A stretch of DNA of 64,000 bases from Filomicrobium insigne (GCF_900104305.1 NZ_FNJC01000001.1:124001-188000), one strand, 5' to 3'. Shown: positions 48,376 to 57,112, counted from the stretch's first letter. A program made the numbers and translations. The notes: generated by a model from the letters alone, not told the origin.

Positions 48376-49105
48376 AGATGTCTCCGGAATTAACCTCGTG
48401 GGGCAATGCACGCACGTGAGCAGCCATGGTTCGCGCATCCAGCTCACGGCCCTCGCCAAACGTCAGTTGCTGCGTCTCACCTAGGGCTATGTCGTAGCGG
48501 TAAGGTCCAAGGGCCGCGAGCCGTTCCAAGCCGCGGCAAGCAACGTCACGATCGATGGTCGTGAATTCAAACGAAAGCGCGGGCACAGGCTCCGACAGTC
48601 CCGCCAGAACACGGTCCTCAAAACCTTCGACGTCAATCTTTATGAAGGCTGGGTGTCCATACCGGTCGATCAGGTGATCAAGCGTCACTGCACGGACCTC
48701 AATGACCTGATCCCATGTCTGTCCCTCCCAGCCTGCTGCTCCCTCGGCCTGGGCGAGAAAATCACCTGAGGCGGTTGAAACCGTCGGGTTCGCCGTATTG
48801 ACGTGCATGCGAACGGTTCCGTCATGGTCGGCGGCTGCGGCGGAGACAATGGTTACGTCCGGATCGCGGGCATAGATCAACCGCAGGGCGCGACCGGGGA
48901 GGGGCTGGGGTTCCAGCGCGACGACACGAGCTCCAAGGCTCCGAAAGACGCCTGTGCGGTCCCCAACATGCGCACCCACATCAAAGGCCAAGTCTCCTTC
49001 AGAGATGAACGTGGCATAGAGCTCCCGCATCGCTCGCTGGCGCTTCTGGTCCCCGTAATAAACACGCAAGGATCGGGACAAGCCATGCAGAGCGCTGGAA
49101 ACCAT
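48356..49105 (-). CDS. FkbM-family SAM-dependent methyltransferase
   Basis: O-methyltransferase of the FkbM family, 249 residues. Motif I is LAFDVGAHVGDRTGVFRSLGARVVALEP. The conserved core HPAFIKIDVEGFEDRVLAGL and SFEFTTID match the family. Members often methylate sugar hydroxyls in glycans or polyketides. It lies 17 bases downstream of opgH on the same strand, so the product may methylate the glucan or a related glycan; this is inference. Confidence 0.87.
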   Translation of the reverse strand: MVSSALHGLSRSLRVYYGDQKRQRAMRELYATFISEGDLAFDVGAHVGDRTGVFRSLGARVVALEPQPLPGRALRLIYARDPDVTIVSAAAADHDGTVRMHVNTANPTVSTASGDFLAQAEGAAGWEGQTWDQVIEVRAVTLDHLIDRYGHPAFIKIDVEGFEDRVLAGLSEPVPALSFEFTTIDRDVACRGLERLAALGPYRYDIALGETQQLTFGEGRELDARTMAAHVRALPHEVNSGDIYARLAN

Positions 49106-49122
49106 CGACGGTGTTTGCCTTC

Positions 49123-50982
49123 CTAGACGGTCTCAAGTTCGCGACGAGGAGAAGCGCTTTTTCCCAACGGGAACACACTTTCCTGCTGTACCGTTGCGAT
49201 CTCGGGTGGTGTGACGAGGTCTTCAGGAATAGCACACAGCCGATTGCGCTGCAGCCAAGCGCCCAATCGCGGCGACGCCGTAAACACAGCAAACGGTATC
49301 GCCAAGAGATAACCGGCCGTCAGTGGTAAACTCCACATGAGCGTCTCAGGTGAGATGACCGCCAGAGCGCCGCACACAAGAAGGCCGAATATCGTTTGCG
49401 GCCACAAATCAAGGGCGGCTGTTGTCCATGAAAGCCCATATGCATCACGCGACTGCCCGCCCCACACCACTGAACGGCCCAATAGGAGGCCAAACATGAA
49501 GACGCTGGTGCGGATCGCGGAAACTGCGCCCTGCAGAAACGAGAAGACGAGTTCCGTGGTCGCGCTGAAGGTGAAGCGAAGCGGCCCGCCGAAACTCGCG
49601 ACTCCGCCCTTGGTCAGCATGGCATCGACAAGCCCTGCGAGCTTTGGCGTCAAATGCATAAGCATAAATGCCAGATAGAGCGTAATCGCGAGGCCTGCGG
49701 GATAATCCGGGATCGTGCGCGCCTCTAACGCTAATGCCGGCAGCAGCGCGATGATGACGGTCAATGCCGGTACACCAAGGAACATCAGGACAGCCCACAG
49801 AAGCTGAAAGCGGCTTAGGGGCAAGAGGCCGGGAAGGTTCAGCAGCTTGATGTACTGCAAATTGCCCTGGCACCAGCGCACTTCGCGCTTGGCGAAGTCG
49901 AGCATCGTGGGCGGATTTTCTTCCCACGATCCGATCTCGAAAGGCAGCACCCGAACTTCATAACCTGCCCGTCTCATCAAGGTCGCTTCGACCTGATCGT
50001 GTGACAGGACATGGCCACCGAGGGGAGGCTTACCTGGAAGCACCGGTAGCTCGCAATCGTTGTAGAAGGGATGAACGCGTACCATCGCGTTGTGCCCCCA
50101 GAAGGGACCGCAATCGGCGACCCACCAGGCTTGGCCCATGGTGTAGGAACGCATCCCATGGCGCATACCGAACTGGAAGATGCGCGCAAAGGCGCTCGAT
50201 GACGGCATGCCGACCACCAGGCTCTGCAGAATGCCTAGTCGCGGATGCGCCTGCATCATACGAGCCATTTTAACGATGGCGTCGCCGGACATCAGGCTAT
50301 CAGCATCAAGCGGAAGCATCAGCTCGAACTGGTCGCCCCAGCGCGCACAGAAATCTCGAACGTTTCCGGCCTTGAAGCCAACATTATCTGCGCGACGGCG
50401 ATAGACGATGCGCTCGCCGTCGGGGTCGGAGGCCTGCCATTCGGCTGCAAGTTGCTCCTCAAGCTCAGCCACTTCGGTGACGTTGGTGTCGCTCAAGAGG
50501 AAATAGCTGAACGTGGCGCCTTCACCGGTCGCATCGAGACTGCGCTTGATCGTCTGCAGCCGCGCAACGGCGCGTTTGGGGTCTTCGTTGCGCAACGTCA
50601 TGAACACCGCCGTCTTGACGTAGAGCGGGGTCAGATCATCCGCAGCGCGCGCAAAAGGGGCGACGGCGGCCATGGGAGCCTTGTGACCGTGCAGCAGCCA
50701 CAAACCGATAACCGCATTCCAGAAGCCGAGTATGGCCCAAGGCGTACCGATCATCAGGCACAGGAATACGACCAGATCGACCGTGGTCCAACCTCCCGCA
50801 CTCAGCAAGAATGCGGCCGCCGCCATCATTACGGCGTATGTCACTACGTTCAGTGCCGCTACGATTGTTCTGCGGCGCTGAAGTTCAGGCATGGACTGGA
50901 GGCCACTGGGTACGCTAAGCGTCGGCTTTCCCGCGCTAAATCGCGGCTCGTTCGCCTGGTCTAACGTCTCGCTCATGATCAC
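49123..50982 (-). CDS. opgH: Glucan biosynthesis glucosyltransferase H
   Basis: Inner membrane GT2 enzyme that polymerises the beta-1,2 glucan backbone of osmoregulated periplasmic glucans from UDP-glucose. About seven membrane segments flank the catalytic domain. Catalytic landmarks: FLLSDT near the nucleotide site, LPLDADSLMSGDA (DxD), the acidic GHVLSHDQVEATLMRRAGYEV, and KREVRWCQGNLQYIKL, corresponding to the Q/RxxRW motif. At 619 residues it lacks the long N-terminal region of E. coli OpgH (about 850), as in other alphaproteobacteria. opgG, its usual partner, is not adjacent. Starts at 50982 and 50976 are both possible. Confidence 0.93.
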   Translation of the reverse strand: MIMSETLDQANEPRFSAGKPTLSVPSGLQSMPELQRRRTIVAALNVVTYAVMMAAAAFLLSAGGWTTVDLVVFLCLMIGTPWAILGFWNAVIGLWLLHGHKAPMAAVAPFARAADDLTPLYVKTAVFMTLRNEDPKRAVARLQTIKRSLDATGEGATFSYFLLSDTNVTEVAELEEQLAAEWQASDPDGERIVYRRRADNVGFKAGNVRDFCARWGDQFELMLPLDADSLMSGDAIVKMARMMQAHPRLGILQSLVVGMPSSSAFARIFQFGMRHGMRSYTMGQAWWVADCGPFWGHNAMVRVHPFYNDCELPVLPGKPPLGGHVLSHDQVEATLMRRAGYEVRVLPFEIGSWEENPPTMLDFAKREVRWCQGNLQYIKLLNLPGLLPLSRFQLLWAVLMFLGVPALTVIIALLPALALEARTIPDYPAGLAITLYLAFMLMHLTPKLAGLVDAMLTKGGVASFGGPLRFTFSATTELVFSFLQGAVSAIRTSVFMFGLLLGRSVVWGGQSRDAYGLSWTTAALDLWPQTIFGLLVCGALAVISPETLMWSLPLTAGYLLAIPFAVFTASPRLGAWLQRNRLCAIPEDLVTPPEIATVQQESVFPLGKSASPRRELETV

Positions 50983-51036
50983 ATCTCATTTTCGTGGCGC
51001 TGGCTCCAGGCCGCGCCAACTTCAAAGGCTCTCGAT

Positions 51037-52035
51037 ATGACGGTACGCAAATCGACTGGCAAGCGACACATTGGCCGCGCCGTTTGGTTTACCAATCCTG
51101 GCGTCGCAGAGATCCGTGTTGAAACTTTGAAAGCTCCGGCTCCGAATGAAGCGGTGGTGCGCGCGTTGTACAGCGGAATAAGCCGTGGCACGGAACGCCT
51201 CGTTCTGAATGGAGCCGTCCCTGAAAGCGAGTGGCCCCGAATGCGGGCTCCTTTTCAGTCGGGCGATTTTCCTTTCCCAGTTAAATACGGCTATTGCGCG
51301 ACCGGGATCGTCGAGGACGGCCCGGAAGACCTCGTAGGTAAAACGGTTTTTTGCCTTCATCCGCACCAGGACATCTTTGTCGCACCCATCGCCGCATTGG
51401 CGGTGGTCCCGGAAGATGTGCCGGCCAAGCGGGCGACGCTGGCGGCCAATATGGAAACGGCACTGAACGCCCATTGGGATGCGGCAACCGGGCCGGGGGA
51501 TCGTATCGTGGTCGTGGGTGCGGGGGTTGTCGGACTGCTGGTCGCACGGATCGCGGCGCAATTGCCGCATGCTGAGGTTACCGTGATCGACATTGATCCG
51601 AGCCGGCGCGCGCTCGTTCAGGACTTTGGTGGCGATTTCGCGTTGCCTGATCAGGCAACGCAGGACGCCGACGTCGTATTTCACACAAGCGCGAGTTCGG
51701 AAGGACTGACGACTGCGATCAATTGCGCCGGGTTTGAAGCGCGTGTGATTGAATTGTCATGGTACGGTGCGAGTCAGCAACAGGTCTCGCTGGGCGGGGC
51801 GTTTCATAGCCGCCGTTTAACGTTGCAATCGTCGCAAGTCGGCCAAGTCTCCGCCTCTCGGCGCGCGCGCTGGTCTTATAGCCGCCGTCTCGCAACGGCC
51901 TTGAAACTTTTACGCGATCCCGTGCTTGATCAACTTGTTTACGATGAGATCTCCTTTCGCGACGCCGCCGACCTGATCCCTGCCATTCTCAATGGACCGG
52001 CGAGTAAACTCGCGCCTGTCCTCAATTATGCGTGA
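51037..52035 (+). CDS. BchC-like zinc-free MDR oxidoreductase
   Basis: Medium-chain dehydrogenase/reductase of 332 residues. The zinc-site cysteine region of alcohol dehydrogenases is replaced by YSGISRGTERLVLNGAVPESEW, resembling the BchC group. PFPVKYGYCATGIVEDG forms the substrate-side loop. The Rossmann motif is VVVGAGVVGLLVARIAA, followed by VIDIDPSRR, whose Asp suggests NAD rather than NADP. It diverges from opgH with 54 bases between starts, and opens a four-gene run with a PTPS-like gene 30 bases downstream. Substrate unknown. Confidence 0.88.
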   Translation: MTVRKSTGKRHIGRAVWFTNPGVAEIRVETLKAPAPNEAVVRALYSGISRGTERLVLNGAVPESEWPRMRAPFQSGDFPFPVKYGYCATGIVEDGPEDLVGKTVFCLHPHQDIFVAPIAALAVVPEDVPAKRATLAANMETALNAHWDAATGPGDRIVVVGAGVVGLLVARIAAQLPHAEVTVIDIDPSRRALVQDFGGDFALPDQATQDADVVFHTSASSEGLTTAINCAGFEARVIELSWYGASQQQVSLGGAFHSRRLTLQSSQVGQVSASRRARWSYSRRLATALKLLRDPVLDQLVYDEISFRDAADLIPAILNGPASKLAPVLNYA

Positions 52036-52065
52036 GCTTGAAAACCCAATAGGAGCAAATAGCCC

Positions 52066-52470
52066 ATGTTTTCCGTTGAAGTGCGCGACCGCATCATGAT
52101 CGCTCACAGCCTTCCCGACCCGTTCTTCGGTCCAGCGCAAAAAATGCACGGCGCGACATTCGTTGTCGATGTCGCCTTCTTCCGCGCTGAGCTGACGCGG
52201 CACAACGTCGTTGTCGACATTGGCGCGGCGCTGCAAGTTTTGAACGACACGCTGAAACCACTTGCCTATCAGAACCTCGACGAATTGACGCAATTTACCG
52301 GCAAGCTCACGACGACGGAGTTCCTGGCGAAGCACATTTTCGACGAGATCGCGCGGGCTGCGCGCAGCGGCGGTCTCGGCGAAGGGTCCAGCGGCCTCGC
52401 CAAGATCCGGGTAACGTTGAGTGAAACGGACCTTGCGCGGGCATCCTATGAGGGGCCTATCGGTGACTGA
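52066..52470 (+). CDS. Divergent 6-pyruvoyl-tetrahydropterin synthase / QueD homologue
   Basis: T-fold protein of 134 residues in the PTPS/QueD superfamily, whose members convert dihydroneopterin triphosphate to 6-pyruvoyl- or 6-carboxy-pterins. One zinc histidine (His14, IMIAHSL) and one more (His28, KMHGATF) align, but the usual HGH reads HGA and the catalytic cysteine before it is missing. The Asp-His pair seen as LDH in QueD is also absent (LAYQNLDEL). Glu120 in SETD could be the pterin-anchoring Glu. Chemistry may therefore differ. It overlaps the next gene by 8 bases. Confidence 0.8.
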   Translation: MFSVEVRDRIMIAHSLPDPFFGPAQKMHGATFVVDVAFFRAELTRHNVVVDIGAALQVLNDTLKPLAYQNLDELTQFTGKLTTTEFLAKHIFDEIARAARSGGLGEGSSGLAKIRVTLSETDLARASYEGPIGD

Positions 52471-53509
52471 AACCTGCTTTGCCATTCCCGGCGATATCGA
52501 CAGTCCGACGGGCGGCTATGGCTACGATCGGCGGCTCCTGACAATGCTGCCGTCGTTCGGTGTCAATGTGCGTCACCTGGAACTTCCAGGGACATATCCA
52601 GCGCCGTCCCAGGGTGATCTCGCGGCGACTGTCGATACTCTCAACTCGGCACCTCCGAATTCGACGCTTCTCATCGACGGCTTGGCATATGGAGCCATGC
52701 CGTTTTCGGTGATCGAAAAGATCAACCGGCGCATCATTGCTCTCGTCCATCACCCTTTGGCGCTCGAAACGGGTCTGTCGGAACGCCGCCGCGCGGAATT
52801 GGAAGCGAGCGAGCGCGCGGCTCTCGCCTTGGCCGACAAAGTCGTCGTCACGAGTCCGGCGACACAACGCATTCTGGAAGCCGATTATGGGGTGGCGAAG
52901 GACCGCGTGACGGTCGCCTTACCCGGCACGGATCCAGCTCTGCGGGCGACCGGCACCGGAACACCACTGCAATTGCTCTGCGTCGGGACCGTGACGCCGC
53001 GAAAGGCGTACGATGTTTTGATCGAGGCCCTGCTGCCGCTGAAGCATCTCGATTGGCGGGTGAACATCGCGGGTGCGTTGGACCGTGACCGCGAGACGGT
53101 GGCGGCGCTCAACGCGCAGATTGCCGCCGCCAAGCTGGAAGATCGCGTGAGCCTGCCCGGCGTCGTCGTTCCTGCGACCCTCGACCGCTTTTATGAGAGC
53201 ACCGACCTTTTCGTTATGCCGTCTCGTTTCGAGGGATATGGCATGGCGCTCGCGGAAGCGATGGCGCGCGGGTTGCCGATCATTTGCTCGACGGGTGGCG
53301 CAGCCGCCGAAACGGTTCCCGATGGCGCAGCCCTGAAAGTGCCGCCGGGAGACGTCGCTGCACTGACGAAGGCGCTGGAGTCGGCGCTTACCGACAAACG
53401 GCTGAGGGTGCGGCTCGCCGATGCGTCGTGGGAGCATGGGCGTTCGCTGCCGACTTGGAACGAAACTGCGAGACGCGTCGCTGCGGCGATCCTGGATATT
53501 CCGACATGA
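52463..53509 (+). CDS. GT4-family glycosyltransferase
   Basis: GT-B retaining glycosyltransferase of 348 residues from GTG 52463, which has GAGGGG 9 bases upstream; an ATG at 52448 is an alternative. The N-terminus AIPGDIDSPTGGYGYDRRLL is a typical acceptor-domain opening. The donor domain has LQLLCVGTVTPRKAYDVLIEAL and the EX7E motif at Glu257 and Glu265 (SRFEGYGMALAEAMARG). No membrane segment. It overlaps both neighbours by a few bases (PTPS and methyltransferase), so all three are translationally coupled. Acceptor unknown; a pterin-like product of the neighbour is a candidate. Confidence 0.88.
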   Translation: MTETCFAIPGDIDSPTGGYGYDRRLLTMLPSFGVNVRHLELPGTYPAPSQGDLAATVDTLNSAPPNSTLLIDGLAYGAMPFSVIEKINRRIIALVHHPLALETGLSERRRAELEASERAALALADKVVVTSPATQRILEADYGVAKDRVTVALPGTDPALRATGTGTPLQLLCVGTVTPRKAYDVLIEALLPLKHLDWRVNIAGALDRDRETVAALNAQIAAAKLEDRVSLPGVVVPATLDRFYESTDLFVMPSRFEGYGMALAEAMARGLPIICSTGGAAAETVPDGAALKVPPGDVAALTKALESALTDKRLRVRLADASWEHGRSLPTWNETARRVAAAILDIPT

Positions 53510-54339
53510 GTGGTTTTTCGGCCGAGTGGCTCGGGCTGCGAGAGCCTGCCGATCACCGTGCGCGCAATCGGGAAATCGCCAGCACGCTTTCGGCGCGGCT
53601 TGCCCAGCGCGAAGCTGTCTCGATCGTCGATATCGGCTGCGGGGCGGCCTCCAATCTCAAGGCCACCGCCCTACTTCTGCCAGACCGGCAGACATGGCGG
53701 CTTGTCGATTATGACGCCAATCTCCTGACGGCCGCACGCGAGCGGCTCATGGACTGGGCCGATGCGTCAAAGTCCGAGGACGCGCAGCTCGTCTTGGAAA
53801 AGGACGGCAAACACATCGACGTCACGTTCCATCAGTTCGACCTCAATGCCGATCTTGAAGGCGCGCTCGGGGAACATCCCGATCTGGTGACCTCAGCCGC
53901 ATTTTTCGATCTGACGTCGGTCGCCTTCATGCAGCGCTTTGCTGCGGCGGTCGTCGCGCGCAAGGCAGCGTTTTATACTGTTCTGACTTATAACGGCCGG
54001 CAGCGCTGGAGCCCGCACCATCCGAGCGACAACGCGATTGTTGCGGCGTTCCACCGGCATCAGATGCGGGACAAGGGTTTTGGGTCGGCTGCCGGTCCGA
54101 CCTCCGCGCTTGAACTCGGCGAACAATTCCGGCTGCACGGCTATAGCGTTCTGGAGGGCGATAGCCCCTGGGACCTCGGGCCCTCGGACGCGGCGTTGAT
54201 TGCTGAACTTCAGGCGGGCCACGCCGCCGCTGTGGCCGAAACCGGGGCCGTGGATGCGAAAACGCTGGAGCGTTGGGTGGGACTGAAACGCACCGGCGCC
54301 ATCATCGGCCATACCGATACGCTTGCGTTGCCGGGGTAG
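53506..54339 (+). CDS. SAM-dependent methyltransferase
   Basis: Class I methyltransferase of 277 residues. Motif I is SIVDIGCGAASNLKATAL, with the acidic loop WRLVDYDANLL after it. Later motifs include DLVTSAAFFDLTSVAFMQRFA. The start ATG at 53506 overlaps the glycosyltransferase stop by 4 bases. It is the last gene of the four-gene run. The target is unknown; the context suggests O- or N-methylation of the same small product. Confidence 0.86.
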   Translation: MSGFSAEWLGLREPADHRARNREIASTLSARLAQREAVSIVDIGCGAASNLKATALLLPDRQTWRLVDYDANLLTAARERLMDWADASKSEDAQLVLEKDGKHIDVTFHQFDLNADLEGALGEHPDLVTSAAFFDLTSVAFMQRFAAAVVARKAAFYTVLTYNGRQRWSPHHPSDNAIVAAFHRHQMRDKGFGSAAGPTSALELGEQFRLHGYSVLEGDSPWDLGPSDAALIAELQAGHAAAVAETGAVDAKTLERWVGLKRTGAIIGHTDTLALPG

Positions 54340-54926
54340 GTTGGGGTGCGCTCAAGCTCGTTGGGAGTGACGGGCGCGTTCTGCTCCAGGCGCACGAGCT
54401 GACCTCGATCTCTTTTGGAGCCTGCAATGCTCTCACCTTGTGCGTAAAGGGAATCCAGGTGGCCGAGCGACATACCGGCACGGGGGGCTTGGCTCGTAGT
54501 CTGCTCTGGCCACCTGGTCGACGGAGGCAAGAGGCGGGGGGACCTCTCGCGTCCGACGAATGCTAATCTCTAAGGCTCATTGACGTGGATCGCGGAGCGT
54601 TCGACCGCGATCTTCATCTGCCTCAGGACTGTTCCCCTTGAAGTTTGATATCTGCAGGATGCGATATCGGGGCTTTGCCATCGCCTGAGCAAATAGCTGT
54701 GACGCAAACCGTCGTCGCGACTAAGAGCCAAGAGTGCTCGATTGAGAGAGCATACAATACAGCGGTGTGTCATACGTCAGGCACCTCGAGCTTCCAATCA
54801 GATGGGAACAGCAGACAACTCGTGAGCCGAGTTCTTGAAGGCGACAACGTCGCCAGTTCCAGCCTCATCGATACAACGAAGTTAGCCTGCTGCGGCCGAA
54901 AGGGCGGCAGCAGCGGAGATCCTTGG
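54340..54926. other. Gene-less stretch after the PTPS operon
   Basis: About 590 bases with no frame that looks coding. It holds a perfect widely spaced inverted repeat (54455-54517) and a hairpin with an 8-bp stem (GATCGCGG 54588-54595 with CCGCGATC 54605-54612). It could be a decayed gene or mobile-element remnant, but no transposase sequence was recognised. Confidence 0.45.
54455..54517. repeat. Perfect 10-bp inverted repeat
   Basis: CCAGGTGGCC at 54455-54464 is the exact reverse complement of GGCCACCTGG at 54508-54517, separated by 43 bases. No T-run follows, so it is not a simple terminator. Confidence 0.6.
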
Positions 54927-55160
54927 TCAGTTCGGCGACCGTCCGCGCATGGCGGAAACTTCGTCCGTCCTCAATGCGGTAACGAGTGGGATCAACTGCC
55001 ACAGTGCGGACAATCCAACGAGGGCATAGACGAGACGCGCCAGGGACGAACCTTCACCAAAAATGGCGGCGACGAGGTTGAAGTTGAATAATCCAACGAG
55101 GCCCCAGTTCAGGGCGCCGACGATTACGAGTACCAGCGTAATCAGGTTCAACGATTTCAT
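54927..55160 (-). CDS. DUF378 family small membrane protein
   Basis: A 77-residue protein with two membrane helices: SLNLITLVLVIVGALNWGLVGLF and LARLVYALVGLSALWQLIPLV. The GALNWGLVGLF motif is the DUF378 signature. The start at 55160 follows a GAAGGAG site; the in-frame ATG at 55169 is less likely. Role unknown. It lies downstream of the fasciclin gene on the same strand, about 75 bases away. Confidence 0.85.
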   Translation of the reverse strand: MKSLNLITLVLVIVGALNWGLVGLFNFNLVAAIFGEGSSLARLVYALVGLSALWQLIPLVTALRTDEVSAMRGRSPN

Positions 55161-55234
55161 GCGTATCACTCCTTCGAAATGGAGCCAGGCAACCGCAAGC
55201 GTCCGCCCGGCAAGTTTTCGTTTCAGCCGGCGGC

Positions 55235-55753
55235 CTAGATCTTCGGCGGCATGATCACAGTGTCGATCACGTGGATTATGCCGTTCGACGCGGCGATGTC
55301 GGTCGTGATGACGTTGGCGCCGTTAATCATCACGGTGTCGCCGCTCGTCTTCACAGCAACCTTCTGGCCGTTCACCGTTTTCGCTTCGTCGAGTTTCACG
55401 ACGTCTGCCGCCGTAACGGCGCCTGGCACCACGTGATAGGTGAGGATCGCCGTCAGTTGTTCTTTGTTCTCAGGCGCCAGCAGAGACTCCAAGGTTCCCG
55501 CTTGCAGTTTGGCAAACGCCTCGTCTGTAGGCGCGAAGACTGTGAACGGACCTTTACCTTTCAGCGTATCGACCAGCCCGGCGGCGCCGAGCGCCTCGGT
55601 TAGTGTGCCGAATTTACCGGCGCCGACCGCCGTCTCGACGATGTCTTTCTCTATCGCGCGCGCGTCCTCTGTAGCGCGCGCGACTGGTGCGCCGAGGGCG
55701 AGGCCCATGCCCGCCACGGCGGCGATCATGACTGTCTTCAGGTGCGACTTCAT
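55235..55753 (-). CDS. Secreted fasciclin (FAS1) domain protein
   Basis: Periplasmic or surface adhesion-type protein, 172 residues. Signal peptide about 1-27 ([19 protein letters not shown]). One FAS1 domain with hallmark segments [36 protein letters not shown] and [14 protein letters not shown]. Preceded by GAAGGAGG. It diverges from the XRE-cupin regulator, with about 180 bases between starts. Confidence 0.92.
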   Translation of the reverse strand: MKSHLKTVMIAAVAGMGLALGAPVARATEDARAIEKDIVETAVGAGKFGTLTEALGAAGLVDTLKGKGPFTVFAPTDEAFAKLQAGTLESLLAPENKEQLTAILTYHVVPGAVTAADVVKLDEAKTVNGQKVAVKTSGDTVMINGANVITTDIAASNGIIHVIDTVIMPPKI

Positions 55754-55933
55754 AACTACCTCCTTCGACTCTTACTTCGACGGGTTGGTTATCCCGCGCA
55801 CCGCCAATTGCGGCGGCCAACGAGTTTTTCATACAAAGAAAATCAATTTGAATGCGAGTCATATTTTCGTGAAATGAAATACTGTTTTACTTACAATAAA
55901 AATATGTTGGAACGATTTGAGCGAGACGAAAAA

Positions 55934-56530
55934 ATGAGCGCAGAAATGTTGAGTGACACGCTTGCCGAAGGACTTGAGCAGTACGCCATAGGCCCCAAGA
56001 TTCGAGCATTGAGGCAGAGAAAGAAGCTCGGCCTAGTGCAGCTTGGGACGCACACTGGCCTTTCGCCCGCCATGCTATCGAAGATCGAGCGTGGCCAGGT
56101 TTTTCCGACGCTACCCACCCTCTTGCGCATAGCGCTGGTGTTCGGCGTCGGGTTGGAGCATTTCTTTGCAGATAGCTCGGAGAGGCCCGTTGCAGCCATC
56201 GTGCGGGCAGGGGATCGCCTGCGTCTACCCAACCGGCCAGGCCAAAAGAACTCGGTGTATTTCTTTGAGAGCCTCGATTTTCCCGTCAAAGATCGCAAGC
56301 TGGAAGGCTACCTTGCCGAGTTTCCAGCCGGGGCAGGCCCGTCCGAGCCGCATGACCACCCCGGCGCTGAACTCGTTTACGTGCTCAAAGGCAGGCTCGT
56401 AATCACCATCGACGGCGAGGACCACACGCTCGATGCATCCGACTCCATTTATTTTGACCCATCCGCGCCCCACAGCTACCGCTGCGCCGGGCGCACGGAC
56501 GCCGCAGCCGTCGTGGTGGTAACGGCTTAG
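55934..56530 (+). CDS. XRE-family regulator with C-terminal cupin domain
   Basis: Transcription regulator of 198 residues. The HTH (about 22-76) reads IGPKIRALRQRKKLGLVQLGTHTGLSPAMLSKIERG. The C-terminal cupin_2 domain has the metal/ligand motif PHDHPGAELVYVLKGRLVITIDGE and PHSYRCAG. The start at 55934 is set by MSAEMLSDTLAEGLEQYAIG; the frame is open upstream but AT-rich and not protein-like. Relatives control polyamine, amino-acid or stress genes. Divergence from fasciclin/DUF378 suggests it may control those genes. Confidence 0.88.
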   Translation: MSAEMLSDTLAEGLEQYAIGPKIRALRQRKKLGLVQLGTHTGLSPAMLSKIERGQVFPTLPTLLRIALVFGVGLEHFFADSSERPVAAIVRAGDRLRLPNRPGQKNSVYFFESLDFPVKDRKLEGYLAEFPAGAGPSEPHDHPGAELVYVLKGRLVITIDGEDHTLDASDSIYFDPSAPHSYRCAGRTDAAAVVVVTA

Positions 56531-56599
56531 GGTCAATGCGAAGTTACTTACGTCCGTACTATGTTCGCTTCCGAACGAGAGCCGGACACCACATGCCCC

Positions 56600-57112
56600 C
56601 TATTCCCCTTCAGGTTGTCGGCTGCGCATGGTGTGATCCTGCTGGCGGATGGCCCAATAGACGGCGCCCAGCGCAATGGTCGACGCTGACAGGGCAAACA
56701 GCAGGTCTGCGTCCGCTTCGCCGATCTCGGTCACAATGAATTTTCGAAGAACGGCCAGCAGCGCAATCAGCACCACCGCGCGGACGTGGACCACGCCGAG
56801 CCCTCGCTCCAATTGGCCAAGGATGGTGTGATTGAATTCGAGGGCGATGATGACAATCATGATCATCCCGAAAACGGCTTGAAATGCTGCGGGGTGTGAC
56901 GCGTCGAGAATGTTAAAGCGCAACATGTTGTACAACGTGAGCACCAAGTTGAGCACCGCCACGAGAATGACGATGGCAACGATAATGCTGAGGACGACGA
57001 CAATGATCTCCTCGAAGCGCTGATACCAATTTTGCTGGGCCCAATGCTTCCGCGTTTCGCTAAATATCCGAACTGCCATCTGCCGCCTCGCTTTGTTCGC
57101 CGTATCGGCCAT
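56600..57112 (-). CDS. PsiE-like membrane protein
   Basis: A 170-residue inner membrane protein resembling the phosphate-starvation-inducible PsiE family. Four hydrophobic helices lie at about 35-60, 75-95, 105-125 and 140-155. The polar motif ALEFNHTILGQLERGLGVVHVRAVVLIALLAVLRKFIV is characteristic. The start at 57112 (MADTANKARRQ) is chosen over an in-frame upstream start at 57238. Function of the family is not established. Confidence 0.78.
   Translation of the reverse strand: MADTANKARRQMAVRIFSETRKHWAQQNWYQRFEEIIVVVLSIIVAIVILVAVLNLVLTLYNMLRFNILDASHPAAFQAVFGMIMIVIIALEFNHTILGQLERGLGVVHVRAVVLIALLAVLRKFIVTEIGEADADLLFALSASTIALGAVYWAIRQQDHTMRSRQPEGE

Noticed and set aside
54400-54530. Possible transposase remnant after the PTPS operon
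   Set aside because: The translated fragments did not match any transposase motif I can name.
54645-55091. 148-codon plus-strand open frame
   Set aside because: Runs antisense into the DUF378 gene; composition is not protein-like and no ribosome site precedes it.
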